Part shown: one piece after another, positions 27,997 through 38,400 of the stretch | Layout of the letters: the number at the start of each line of letters is the position of its first letter | Numbering within the stretch: the stretch's first letter is position 1 | Origin: Sorangium cellulosum So0157-2 | GTDB lineage: Bacteria > Myxococcota_A > Polyangia > Polyangiales > Polyangiaceae | Length of the DNA stretch: 64,000 nucleotides | NCBI RefSeq assembly: GCF_000418325.1 | Contig: NC_021658.1 | Span: 8,818,001-8,882,000 of the forward strand | Direction: 5' to 3' | The notes under the pieces: model-generated | Told to the model about the DNA's origin: nothing | Database searches by the model: none | The model's input: the letters and a program-made list of their open reading frames with translations, nothing else | Position numbers and translations under genes: made by a program

Positions 27997-29352
27997 CTAC
28001 CGCACGCGCCTGAGCGATCGCTCAAGTTGTGTTACAAGGCGTATCTGGTTTAGCATCTGATGCCTCTCGCCTATCTCCAGCGCCTCTGCAAGCCAGTGCT
28101 GGGCCGCCTCCCGATGCCCTGAAGCCCCGTGAAATGCTGCGAATATTCGCGCGAATGCCGCTCTCTGGGGGACGGACATTTGTTGCTGACGTTCGTGACT
28201 CATCATCAGGAGATTCTCGGCTCCTCGGAGATTTTTGGCCTTCAATGCGTTCTCCGCGAGCCGTAACGCCCAGGTTGCCGCGGGCTGGATGAATCCGTGT
28301 TCCGTTGATGTTCGATATGCGTGCTCAAGGCTCTTCTCCGCCTTTTGAGTGGCACCCACGACGGTCAGTCTCTGGCCCAGGGTGCCTACGTACTGGGCGC
28401 GTTTTATGCCTCTTCGGTTGCTGCGCGATGCTGAGTCGAGGTGTACGAGAGACATCCGCGCTGCCGCGAGGGCTCGGTGTGCGTTCTCGGGGTCATCGCT
28501 CTGGCCGAGCAAATGAGCCTCGACTTGCCATGTGTGTGCGATCCCCTCGGGATGATGGCTGATGGCGTAGAGAGCGCGAGCGCGGCGCGCGGCTCGGAGC
28601 CCATCGGCTGGTCTGCCCATCTCCATGTCGATGATTGACGTCGCGTCCCAGATGCGTGCCAGCAGCATGCTCCTCTCTTTGCGCGGAGACTGTGCGACCA
28701 GCTCGTTGTTCCCTCTGTATATCGATAGCAGAAGCGCATCCAGCCACGAGCTCGACTCCCGGAACCGTCCCGCAGACGCTGCGACGCGTACTTTCTCGAG
28801 AATGGCATCGATGTCGCCCTCCAGGGGCTCCAGGCGGGAGAGCGGCCGCCACGTGAGAGCCGCTGAAGCGATATCCTCGTCGAGACGAACTTGCTCCCTG
28901 CGGACTCCTAGACGGTACGGCCCCCGGCTACGGCCTCCGCGGGGACCGGTCCCACCGGTCTCACGCGTCCAGTACTCGATGAGTCGAAACCCGGATCCGA
29001 GCTCGTGGCCGCCATGTGCACACGGAGTGTTCCTCAGTATGCGCTCGAACTGCTTGCTGATTGCTGCTCCGCTCGCACCATCCTTGAGCAGAACTCCTAT
29101 CTCGTCCGCGCTGATCCAGCCTTCCGCCTGAGTTTCGCGGCGCATGGCCAGCAGGACGATGATGCGGAGGAGGTCCTCCTCGAGAACGCAGCCATCGAAC
29201 CCAAACCGGTCGGAGAGGTCCGCTCCCAGGTGGAACCGCTCGGCCCCGAGGCGGAGCCACGGCGCCGATGCTGACCCGCCGACTTCCACAATGATTTCGG
29301 CATGTTGTGGCTGCGTGTCTCGACCTTGGACAGGACCCATCCCCTTGCGCAT
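27997..29352 (-). CDS. Helical TPR-like protein with possible N-terminal winged helix
   Basis: 451 aa from ATG 29352, preceded by GAGGGC; a GTG at 29367 is also in frame. Residues 45-110 could be a winged-helix module (LLRIIVLLAMRRETQAEGWISADEIGVLLKDG followed by AISKQFERIL), as in response-type transcriptional regulators. The rest is alpha-helical with TPR-like periodicity (ASAGRFRESSSWLDALLLSIY; ADGLRAARRARALYAISH; LEHAYRTSTEHGFIQPAATWALRLAENALKAKN). No catalytic motif. It is convergent with the pseudokinase and divergent from the lipoprotein at 29554. The less GC-biased codon use suggests the same accessory island. A regulator role is inferred. Confidence 0.55.
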   Translation of the reverse strand: MRKGMGPVQGRDTQPQHAEIIVEVGGSASAPWLRLGAERFHLGADLSDRFGFDGCVLEEDLLRIIVLLAMRRETQAEGWISADEIGVLLKDGASGAAISKQFERILRNTPCAHGGHELGSGFRLIEYWTRETGGTGPRGGRSRGPYRLGVRREQVRLDEDIASAALTWRPLSRLEPLEGDIDAILEKVRVAASAGRFRESSSWLDALLLSIYRGNNELVAQSPRKERSMLLARIWDATSIIDMEMGRPADGLRAARRARALYAISHHPEGIAHTWQVEAHLLGQSDDPENAHRALAAARMSLVHLDSASRSNRRGIKRAQYVGTLGQRLTVVGATQKAEKSLEHAYRTSTEHGFIQPAATWALRLAENALKAKNLRGAENLLMMSHERQQQMSVPQRAAFARIFAAFHGASGHREAAQHWLAEALEIGERHQMLNQIRLVTQLERSLRRVR

Positions 29353-29553
29353 ACTGCCCTCGAACACAGGCGTAGCGCACTGCGGCTACCGTGCAAGGGT
29401 GGTCGGCCATGCGGCTTGCAATTGTATGTGCTGCAAGCTGCGCGAGGACGTGTCTTGGTTCATGGTCTTGGCCTTTCGCGGTCGGCCGTGGGCGTCGCGC
29501 TTGCGACGGTAACTTCCGAGAGGCGGCACGTTGTGTGCCGGAAGGTGAATGTT

Positions 29554-30162
29554 ATGAATATGTCGATGGTGAGAAATGTCTTGGCGCTGGCGGTCTCGGC
29601 GATGCTCGCGGCGTGCGTGGGGTCCGATGGCGATGACGTCGAGGCGAGCAATAGGACTGAGGCGGAGATCCAGTCGGTGTTGGATCTGGTCGAGGCTGGC
29701 GATGCGCCCTCGATCTTGCGTGCCTACGAGATGTGGGAGGGGGCGAACGAAGCGGCCTCGCGGCGTCTGGTAGAGGCGGTCCAGCGTGGCGAGGAGTATC
29801 CGCAGCTCCAGGAGCAAACCTCGTGGAGCGGCGTCGGCCTGCCAGTTAGCTGGTCCGTGTGGCCGACGGGCATCCATCCGTACTCCGCGACGAGCGAGTA
29901 CGGGAACTGCGGCTCCGACACGGATCTCGTTGCGAAGTATCGCGGCGTTAGCTTCTCCTCGCCCACGCAGCTCTATCTCACCACCAACAACGCCGTGACG
30001 TATACCGTCGCAGCCTTGCAGAGGCCGTCCCTTAGACTCACAGCGTATCATGCAGACAACGTCGCGGGCCGTGTCAGCGTCTGCGCCGGCATGGGCCCGT
30101 TCGCCGGGCTACCCGTGGTGCAGGACCAACTCTCATCGATGACCCTGAACGTCAGTCGATAG
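29554..30162 (+). CDS. Putative lipoprotein, unknown function
   Basis: 202 aa. ATG at 29554 has GGAAGGTG about 8 bases upstream; ATGs at 29560 and 29566 are alternatives. Signal with lipobox (VRNVLALAVSAMLAAC) and an acidic mature start (GSDGDDVEAS). The middle is helical (EAEIQSVLDLVEAGDAPSILRAYEMW) and the C-terminal half beta-rich (PVSWSVWPTGIHPYSA; NNAVTYTVAALQRPSLRLTAYHA), which might be a carbohydrate- or protein-binding fold. No recognised family. Confidence 0.6.
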   Translation: MNMSMVRNVLALAVSAMLAACVGSDGDDVEASNRTEAEIQSVLDLVEAGDAPSILRAYEMWEGANEAASRRLVEAVQRGEEYPQLQEQTSWSGVGLPVSWSVWPTGIHPYSATSEYGNCGSDTDLVAKYRGVSFSSPTQLYLTTNNAVTYTVAALQRPSLRLTAYHADNVAGRVSVCAGMGPFAGLPVVQDQLSSMTLNVSR

Positions 30163-30178
30163 CCCTTCCGGGAGGGCT
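30161..30178 (+). terminator. Hairpin at the lipoprotein stop codon
   Basis: AGCCCT-TCCGGG-AGGGCT, a 6-bp perfect stem overlapping the TAG stop. No T tract follows, so it is a weak terminator candidate. Confidence 0.35.
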
Positions 30179-30847
30179 GTTGAGAATCAAGCTGTTGATG
30201 CGTTCTCGCTCGGGCTGACTGATGACCATCGCGACGGTGAGCGGGCCCCGGTCACGGGCGTGATGGTCGGCCCATCGCGTCCTGAGCGTGCCGGGGTGCT
30301 CGGACGCGTCAAGGGTTCCCTCGCAGGGCTCGGCGGCTGCGCCGCCCTTGACGCGCCCTGCGCGCCCCGGCGGCCACGTCGCGCGGGCGATGGACGGACG
30401 GAGCCTCCGGCGGGGGCTCCGGGCACCGGATGGGCGGGCGATGGCCATCGCGCGCGTGAGCGAGCCATCATCCTGCGTGAACGAAAAGCGGCCCCCACCC
30501 ATCATCTAACGGGAGCGTCAACAAGGGCGCACGCTGCCGGATGGGTCATCGCATCGACGGCGTGACCGCCATCGATGCCGTGCGCGGGCGGATCCGAGGA
30601 GTGTGATGGCCGTCCCGACTGCGCGGGGAGCCGCCACGGCGAGATGGCCATCGGCTCCGCGCGGGCGCTGCTATCGCTTTGCCATCGATGCGAGGGATCC
30701 TCGGGCGCGCGGTCGGCGGCGACGCCCTTCAGCTCTTCACACGAGGCCCCTGTCGACGAGCAACGCCGCTAGAGCCGCCGCGACGCCACGGCCCGCCATC
30801 GCGGCGCCGGGCAAGCAACATCTCCGAGACACCAGGGAACGACGACC
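30179..30847. other. Intergenic, no supported gene
   Basis: About 670 bp with degraded-looking, repeated gatggccatcgcg-like words and no ORF with convincing composition. It could be decayed mobile DNA that arrived with the pgk pseudogene downstream. Confidence 0.4.
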
Positions 30848-32103
30848 ATGAACGTACTGCGCTTTTCCGATCTCATCGCATAGGGCAAGGTCAAGGGACA
30901 ACGCGTCTTCATCCGGGCGGACCTGAACGTCCCCCAGGACGACGCCGGCAACATCACCGAGGACACCCGCATCCGGGCCTCGATCCCCTGCATCAAGCTG
31001 GCGCTGGACGCCGGCGCCGCGGTGATGGTGACCTCGCACCTGGGGCGGCCGACCGAGGGAGAGTTCAAGCCGGAGGACTCGCTCGCGCCGGTGGCCAAGC
31101 GCATCGGCGAGCTGCTCGGCCGCGAGGTGCCCGTCGTGGCGAACTGGGTGGACGGCGTGACGGTCGAGCCGGGCCAGGTCGTGCTGCTCGAGAACTGCCG
31201 GCTGAACAAGGGCGAGAAGAAGAACAAGGAGGAGCTCGCCCGCAAGCTGGCCGCGCTGTGCGACGTGTTCGTGCACGACGCCTTCGGCACCGCGCACCGC
31301 GCCGAGGCCTCGGCGAGGTGAGCGACCGGACGACGATCTGTCCGTTGCCCGCGTACCTGACGATGTTGCGCCCGACCTACGGCATCGCGCAGTTCGCCAA
31401 GGTCGCCTGCGCGGGCCCGCTGCTCGCCGCCGAGATCGACGCCATCACGAAGGCGCTGAGCGCCCCGAAGCGCCCGCTCGTGGCGATCGTCGCCGGCTCC
31501 AAGGTGTCGACCAAGCTGACCATCCTGCAATCGCTGGCGAAGAACGTCGACCAGCTGATCGTCGGCGGCGGCATCGCGAACACGTTCCTCCTGGCCGCCG
31601 GGCTGCCCATCGGCAAGTCGCTGGCCGAGCCCGACCTGGTCGGCGAGGCGAAGGCCGTCATCGAGGCCATGAAGGCGCGCGGCGCCGACGTGCCGATCCC
31701 TGTCGACGTGGTGGTCGCGAAGGAGTTCAAGGCCGACGCGCCGGCGACCGTCAAGGCGGCCGCCGACGTGGCCGCCGACGAGATGATCCTCGACATCGGC
31801 CCGAAGACGGCGCAGCTCCTCGCCGAGAAGCTCCGGGCGGCCGGCACCATCGTCTGGAACGGCCCGGTCGGCGTCTTCGAGTTCGACGCCTTCGCCAGGG
31901 GCACCGAGACTGTCGCCCGCGCGATCGCGGACTCCAGCGCCTTCTCGATCGCCGGCGGCGGCGACACGCTGGCGGCGATCGCGAAGTACGGCATCGAGAA
32001 GCAGGTCGGCTACATCTCGACCGGCGGCGGCGCCTTCCTCGAGGTGCTGGAGGGCAAGACCCTGCCGGCGTTCGAGATCCTGCAGAAGCGCGCGGCGGGC
32101 TGA
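30848..32103 (+). pseudogene. pgk: Broken phosphoglycerate kinase of beta-proteobacterial type
   Basis: The sequence starts MNVLRFSDLIA, then an in-frame TAG where Gln is expected, then GKVKGQRVFIRADLNVP and continues as PGK (VMVTSHLGRPTEGEFKPEDS; VVLLENCRLNKGEKKNKEEL; VFVHDAFGTAHRAEAS). At 31313 a 62-bp insertion shifts the frame and introduces a TGA. PGK then resumes in the other frame from TYGIAQFAKVACAGPLLAAE to the normal end (GYISTGGGAFLEVLEGKTLPAFEILQKRAAG). The wording matches my recollection of Burkholderiales PGKs far more than myxobacterial ones. Two independent lesions mean no full-length product, although the C-terminal nucleotide-binding half is uninterrupted from about 31320. 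A functional pgk presumably exists elsewhere. Confidence 0.88.
31313..31374. other. 62-bp insertion inside the pgk pseudogene
   Basis: Interrupts EAS|TYG. Removing positions 31313-31374 restores the PGK frame exactly. No target-site duplication or inverted repeat seen; origin unknown. Confidence 0.8.
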
Positions 32104-32139
32104 GCTGCCGCCGGCAGGCGCGCCTGGAAGCATGAAGAG

Positions 32140-32303
32140 GGTCGGCGAGCCGCCGGGGAACCCTCCGGGGTTGCCCAGCAGGTCGGCGACCCGTCAGGGA
32201 ACCCTCCGGGGTTGCCCGGCAGGTCGGCGACCCGTTGGGGAACCCTCCGGGGTTGCCCGGCAGGTCGGCGACCCGTCGGGGAACCCTCCGGGGCTGGCGA
32301 AAG
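32140..32303. repeat. 41-bp tandem repeat array (four units plus decayed copies)
   Basis: Units start with ggtcggcga at 32140, 32181, 32222 and 32263, exactly 41 bp apart. Each contains ggggaaccc and ggggttgccc halves that can pair. Degenerate traces continue to about 32425 (gaggttgcc, cgatcgggttc, ggaagggttcc). It fills the gap between the pgk pseudogene and the truncated kinase. Confidence 0.9.
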
Positions 32304-32557
32304 GGTAGCCGACCCGCGCGAGCAGGCCCGAGAGGTTGCCAGAACGGGTCGGCGACCTCTTTGAGCAGGCCGATCGGGTTCTTTCCAGAGGTCACCTACC
32401 CGATTGAACAGGCCGGAAGGGTTCCGCCTCCGCCACGACGACCTCTCCGAGACGGTCCCGGGGACGACTCCACAGCAGAAGGCACCGGGCAGCGCGTCCG
32501 ACAGGGATCGCACATCCGAGACGTCGGCAGGAACACCTTGGCTCCGGTATCACCGCC

Positions 32558-35248
32558 TCAGGAATCCTGGCGAGATTTCTGACATGGGCAAATCGACGTG
32601 GAGCGGCTGCCCGGCTCGACGCCCGCGCCGCGGCGATGGGCCGCGGCGATCGGCTCCGGCGCCATGCGCTCGACGGCGGCCGCGCCGAATTCCTCCTTGT
32701 CGAGCTGCTGGGTGGTGAACGACCAGAGCCCCGAGCGCTTGCCCCAGGCGCAGCGATCCGAAGCCGCGCCCTTGATGGCCCGCGACCGCCAGCACCGGCA
32801 CGGGCGCGCGCCCATGCCCTGTACAGCTCCCCCGGCCTCCCCGGCTTGCCGCCGCAGCGGCCGGGCGCAGAATCCAAGATCTCGGAATCGTTCAGGATTA
32901 TTCCTGCGTCTACGAATCGTTTCACCCTTGCAGAACGTCTCGCCGAAGACGCTCGCCGCCCGCAGCACGCGCCGCTCCTCGACGTCCAGCGCCTCCAGCC
33001 GCGCCTGCACCATCGCCAGCGCCGTCTCGGGCAGGCCCGCGCTCCGGCCCTCGGCCACCGCCCGGATCTGCTCCTCCAGCACGAAGGCGTTGCCCTCGGC
33101 CCGCGCGAGGAGCCGCTCGACCTGGTCGGCGTCGAGGGCATCGCCGAGCACCTCCCGGACGAGCCGCTCGCTCGCGCGCCGGGGCAGCGGCGCAAGGCGG
33201 AGCCGGAGCCCGTGACGCTCGCTCCAGAGCGTCGGGAAGAGCTCGTGAACCTCGGGGCGGGCGAGCGCCAGCACGAAGAACGGCAGGCGCCCGGCGTGCT
33301 GGAGCGCGGCGTCGACGAGGGTCACCGTGGACAGGTCGCCCCAGTGCAGATCCTCCAGCACGAGGATCACCGGCTTCCGCTGGCATTCGGCCCAGACGAA
33401 GTCCTCGAACGCCTCGCGAAGGCGGTCGCCCATTAGCATCGAATTCTGCCGCGCTGTATGCAGTTGCACATCGCTCGCGTCGGGGAACTTCACCCCCACG
33501 AGCTCGCCAAGGAACGCCGCGACGTGCGGGGCCTTGGCCCCGAGCTCACCGAGCTGCTCAACACGGGCGAGCACCTTGCGCCGCCGCACTTCCAGCGGTT
33601 CGCCGTCGAGGATGCCCATGGCGCGGCGGAGCGCCTGGGCCAGCAGGCCGAACGCGGACCCGGCGGCCATCGGATCGGCCCTGCCGACCCAGACCTCGGC
33701 GGTCTCGCGTTGCTCCTCAAGGCAGCGGAGGAACTCCCAGGCGAGGCGCGACTTGCCGAGGCCCGGAGCGCCCACGACGACCACGGCGCTCGCGGAGGGC
33801 TCATCCACGGCGTGGCGCCACTCGGCCTCGAGCTGCGCGAGCTCGCGCTCGCGCCCCACGCACGGCGTCGGCTTGCCGAGAAGCCGCGGGACGGTGTCCG
33901 GCTCGTCCTTCGGCCCGCGGAGCCAGGCGCCTTCGTCCACGTGCGCCATGTCGAAGGACCTGGCGAGCAATCCTGCGGTCGCTCCGTCGAGCCGGATGCC
34001 GGACTCCGGCAGTCGAGAGCGCTGCGGAAAGAGCTGCACGACGCGGTCGATCAACGCGCCGACCGGCAGGCGCCCGGCGACCTCGGCCATCCCTGTGGCG
34101 ACGGACACCGGAACGCCCCCGAGCGCTGCGCGTAGGGCGAGCGCGCAGCGGGCCGCGCGCGCGGCGAGATCCGTCGGGGCCTCGGCGCCGGACAGCGCGA
34201 CGAGCAGCCACTGCGATTGCAGGAGCTCGAGGCGCCCGCCGTGGCGCGCCGCGACCTGGCGCAGCGCCTCGGTGCGAGCGGCGCATTCGGCCTCGGAGAG
34301 CGTGGCGTCCACCTCCGCGCTGCCGTCGGCTGCAAGGATGACGCACATGACCCGGCGTTCTGCCGTCGTGATCTCCACGCTCGGCGCGGGCGGCTCCGCG
34401 GTATCGCGCGCGCCGGCGGGGGGCCCTGCCTGCGCCAGGGCGGCGAGCTCCTCGGCGACGGCGGCGCCGTCGCGCGGCCGACGTTCCATCGGCTTCGACA
34501 GCATCCGGGCCACGAGCCGCTCGAGCGGCTTGGGGACGCCGTCGCGGAGCTCGCCGAGCCGCGGCGGATCTTCCAGGACGACCTTCATGATCAGCGAGAG
34601 GGCGTTGTCGCCCATGAAAGGCGGGCGCCCCGCGAGGCACTCGAACAGCATGCAGCCGAGCGCGAACACGTCGGCGCGGGCGTCGATCGTCGACTCACCG
34701 CGCGCCTGCTCGGGGGCCATGTATCCGGGCGTGCCGAGGATCGCGCCGGGCGCCGTCAAGCTCCGCGCGAGCCGGAGGTCGCGCGCGATGCCGAAGTCGA
34801 GCAGGGTGGCGCGCTCGATGGCCCCGCCCACGAGCATCAGGTTGCTCGGCTTCAGGTCGCGGTGGACAACGCCGAGCCGGTGGATCGCGCCGAGCGTCGC
34901 CGTTACCTGCGCCGCCAGGGTCACGCTCTCGGCGATCGAGAGCGACCCTTCGGCGAGCCTCTCCTCCAGCGTCACGCCGTCGAGCCACTCCATGGCCAGG
35001 TACGGCCGCCCTGCGCCGGTCACCCCGTGCGCCACGTACTGGACGACCCCTGGCAGCCGCAGCGTGACGAGCGCCTCCGCCTCCCGCGAGAGCCGGCCCA
35101 GATCGCCTACGCTCGCGCTCTGCAGCACCTTGAGCGCCACCGCCTGCCCGGAAACCCGATCACGCGCGCGGTACACGTCGCCCATGCCACCGGAGCCGGC
35201 AAGCCGCTCGATCTCGAAACGATCTTCGACCACGTCCGCAGGGCGCAT
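32558..35248 (-). CDS. Truncated PknK-like kinase (kinase-cyclase-AAA), paralogue 1, with non-native tail
   Basis: Start taken at ATG 35248 because the upstream bases (TACATAAGAACAGCGATG) are conserved before the equivalent ATG of the paralogues. The kinase domain is intact (GSGGMGDVY, Lys40, HRDLKPSN with Asp131, DFG at 151-153). A degenerate cyclase-like region (about 300-460) and an AAA/STAND ATPase follow, with Walker A GAPGLGKS (about 496-503) and Walker B LVLEDLHWGD. At about 32930, just after VFGETFCKG, similarity to the paralogues stops and roughly 120 unrelated, Arg-rich residues run to the stop. The entire TPR region (about 400 aa) is missing. It may still make a kinase with an unregulated or unstable ATPase, or may be a pseudogene. 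Confidence 0.7.
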   Translation of the reverse strand: MRPADVVEDRFEIERLAGSGGMGDVYRARDRVSGQAVALKVLQSASVGDLGRLSREAEALVTLRLPGVVQYVAHGVTGAGRPYLAMEWLDGVTLEERLAEGSLSIAESVTLAAQVTATLGAIHRLGVVHRDLKPSNLMLVGGAIERATLLDFGIARDLRLARSLTAPGAILGTPGYMAPEQARGESTIDARADVFALGCMLFECLAGRPPFMGDNALSLIMKVVLEDPPRLGELRDGVPKPLERLVARMLSKPMERRPRDGAAVAEELAALAQAGPPAGARDTAEPPAPSVEITTAERRVMCVILAADGSAEVDATLSEAECAARTEALRQVAARHGGRLELLQSQWLLVALSGAEAPTDLAARAARCALALRAALGGVPVSVATGMAEVAGRLPVGALIDRVVQLFPQRSRLPESGIRLDGATAGLLARSFDMAHVDEGAWLRGPKDEPDTVPRLLGKPTPCVGRERELAQLEAEWRHAVDEPSASAVVVVGAPGLGKSRLAWEFLRCLEEQRETAEVWVGRADPMAAGSAFGLLAQALRRAMGILDGEPLEVRRRKVLARVEQLGELGAKAPHVAAFLGELVGVKFPDASDVQLHTARQNSMLMGDRLREAFEDFVWAECQRKPVILVLEDLHWGDLSTVTLVDAALQHAGRLPFFVLALARPEVHELFPTLWSERHGLRLRLAPLPRRASERLVREVLGDALDADQVERLLARAEGNAFVLEEQIRAVAEGRSAGLPETALAMVQARLEALDVEERRVLRAASVFGETFCKGETIRRRRNNPERFRDLGFCARPLRRQAGEAGGAVQGMGARPCRCWRSRAIKGAASDRCAWGKRSGLWSFTTQQLDKEEFGAAAVERMAPEPIAAAHRRGAGVEPGSRSTSICPCQKSRQDS

Positions 35249-35418
35249 CGCTGTTCTTATGTACTGCGAGTGAGCCCCCGTGTGTGTGTTCTCCGAGAGA
35301 CGGCGCCACGATATTCCGCGCAACCACCCCCGTAACTCAGTGAACACAATATCAGGAATTCGACATCACCAGCGCCCGCGGGTACGCAGGGATCGACCTG
35401 CTGGCCGCTACACGCCGC

Positions 35419-38400
35419 TCAGCCACCGAGCCACTGCCGCGCGAGCTCGAGCGTGCGGGCGTTGTCCGGAACGTCGCGGAGGAAGCGCTCCCGCCAGGTC
35501 GGGTCGCTGAGCTTCTCGGCGCGCGCGAGCAGCGCGGCCCTGGCCGAGGCGATGGCGGCGCTCGCCTCGGCCTGCCGGCCGCTCGCGGCGAGCGCCTCGG
35601 CGTACGTCAGGCGGACGAGCGGCTCGCCCTCTTCCAGGGTGCCGAACTCCGAGAGCTGCGCGCTCGCCTCGGCGGCAGCCCGCATCGCCTCGTCGGTTCG
35701 CCCGAGCCCAAGGAGCGCGCGCGCCAGCACAGCGATGGCCTGCACGCCGAGCGTCGGGGCGCTCTCCAGGAGCGCGATGGCGGAGCGCGCCTCGCGCTCG
35801 GCGGCCTCGAGGTCCCCCAGGGCAAGGGCGATCTGCGCGAGGTAGCAGCGAGCGAAGAGCTCGGTGCGCACCATGCCCGCTCCCTGGCTCGACGTGACCG
35901 CCGCCTCGGCGAGCGCCCGCCCCTCGGCGAGTCGACCACGGCACGCCAGGACACGGGCGAGATTCGACTCCGCCGAGAGCTTCAGCTCCTCCAGGTGCAG
36001 CCGGTCGGACTCCTCCAAGGCTTCGCGCAATGTCGATTCAGCCGTTTCGAAGTCGCCGAGCTCTGCATAGACGGATCCGAGGTTTCCGCGTTCACCACAG
36101 GCATTGCGTCGATCCCCGGCCATCTCGAAGGCGAGTATCGCGGCTCTCATGCGGTCCACGCCGGCGCCCAGATCGCCGGTGCAGATCGCATGGTAGGACC
36201 GCGCCAAGTGAAGCCGCGTGGCGACCACCTCGAGGCCTCGCGCCTCGACGCTCGCCAGCGCGCGCTCGACAGCCTCGACCAGCGCGCCGCCCGCCGCGTA
36301 ACGTCCGTTGAGCAGCAGCGCGATCGCACACTCGGCAAGACAGATGAGCTTGACGGCCGTGCCGTCGCCCCGAGCGGCGGTATCCGCGGCGATGGCCGTC
36401 CAGCGCTCGACCTCATCAGGCCGGCCCAGCTTGGACGAGGCCAGCACGACCTGGGTGATGGCCGAGAACCACGCGGCCGAGCCGCGCTCCACCAGGCCCG
36501 CCGCCTCGCTCCCCCGCTCCGCGGCGAGCGCGAGATCGCCTCGCCACACATGGGCCTCCGCCTGGATCTGACGGAATCTGCCGGCGGTCTCCCCGGCCGC
36601 GCCGCAGCCGATGCCCCGGTCGGCCCGCGCGATCGCCGCGTCGAGATCAGCGCCGCGCAGCGCCTCCTCGGCCGCGCGCAGGTACGCCTCCGCCGCCCGC
36701 GCCGGCGCCCCGCCGATCTCGAAGTGCTCGGCCAGCACCATCGCGTCGGCGCCGCCGGCCCGGGCCAGCCAGTCGCCCGCGAGGCCGTGGCCGACGCGGC
36801 GGTCGCGCTCCGTGAGCATGCCGTACGCCGCCTCGCGCACCAGCGCGTGCCGGAACTGGTACTCCACCTCGCCCGCGATCCGCGCCTCGGGCCGCCGCAC
36901 CAGCAGCTCGCGCCGCGAGAGCTCCGCGAGCGGCTGCTCGACCTGCGCCCCGCCCACCAGCGCCGCCATCGCCCCTTTCCACGACGTCTCGCCGAACACG
37001 CTCGCCGCGCGCAGCACCCGCCGCTCCTCGACATCCAGCGCCTCCAGCCGCGCCTGCACCATCGCGAGCACCGTCTCCGGCATGCCTTCGCCACGGCCCT
37101 CGGCCACCGCCCGGATCTGCTCCTCCAGCACGAACGCGTTGCCCTCGGCCCGCGCCAGCAGCTCGTCCACCTGCGCCCCGCTCACGCCGTCGCCGAGCAC
37201 CTCGCGCACGAGCCGCTCGCTCGCGCGACGCGGCAGCGGCGAGAGCCGCAGCCGCAGCCCGATCCGATGCCGCCAGAGCTCGGGGAACAGCTCGTCCACC
37301 TCGGGGCGCGCCAGCGCCAGCACCAGCAGCGGCAGGTCGCTCGCGTGCTGCAGCGCCGCGTCGATCAGCCGCACCGTCGGCAGGTCGCCCCAGTGCAAGT
37401 CCTCCAGCACCAGCAGCACCGGCTGCCGCTGGCACTCGGCCTTCACGAAATCCTCGAACGCCTCGCGGATGCGGTCGCCCATCAGCACCGGGTTCTGGCG
37501 CGCCGCCTGCAGCTGCACGTCCCCCTCGTCGGGGAACGGCGCCCCCACCAGCTCGCCGAGGAACGCCGCGACGCGCAGGCCCCTCGCCCCGAGCGTGTCG
37601 AGCCGCCCCACCCGGTCGAGCACCTTGCTCCGCCGCACCTCCAGCGCCTCGCCGTCGAGGATGCCCATGGCGCGGCGGAGCGCCTGGGCGACGAGGCCGA
37701 AGGCCGAGCCGGCCGCCATCGGGTCGGCCCTGCCGATCCAGATCGCGGCGCCCTCGCGCTGCTCCTTGAGCGTGCGGAGGAACTCCCACGCGAGGCGCGA
37801 TTTGCCGAGACCGGGGGCGCCCACCACCACCACCGCGTTCGCGGAGGGCTCGTCCACGCAATGGCGCCACTCGGTCGCGAGCTGCGAGAGCTCGCGCTCG
37901 CGCCCCACGCAGGGCGTCGGCTTGCCGAGGAGCCGTGGGATGGAGTCCGGCTCCTCCTTCAGGCCGCGAAGCCAGCGCCCGCCGGGCCCCCGCGATGTCT
38001 CGAAGCGGCTCGCGAGCAGGCTGGCGGTCGCGTCGTCGAGCCGGATCTCCCCGGGCGGAGGGCCATCGCGCCCGGCGATGAGCTGCGCGACCCGATCGAT
38101 CAGCTCGCCGACCGGCAGCTTGCCCTCGACCTCGGTCAACCCGGTCGCGACGGACATGGGCACGGCGCCTAGCACCTTCCGGAGCGCGAGCGCGCAGTGG
38201 GCCGCCCGCGCGGCGAGATCCGTGGGCGACTCGGCGCCGGACAGCGCGACGAGCAGCCAGCGCGATTGCAGCCGATCGAGGCGCCCGCCGTGGCGCGCCG
38301 CGATGTCCCGCAGCGCCTCGGCCCGCGCGGCGCCGCCGCCGTCGGTGAGCGTCGAGAGCGTGGCGCCGGCCTCGGCGCCGCCGTCCTCGGCCAGGATGAC

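Noticed and set aside
30679..32103. A 474-codon plus-strand frame
   Set aside because: Only its second half is PGK; the first half is an out-of-frame reading. It arises from the 62-bp insertion in the pgk pseudogene.
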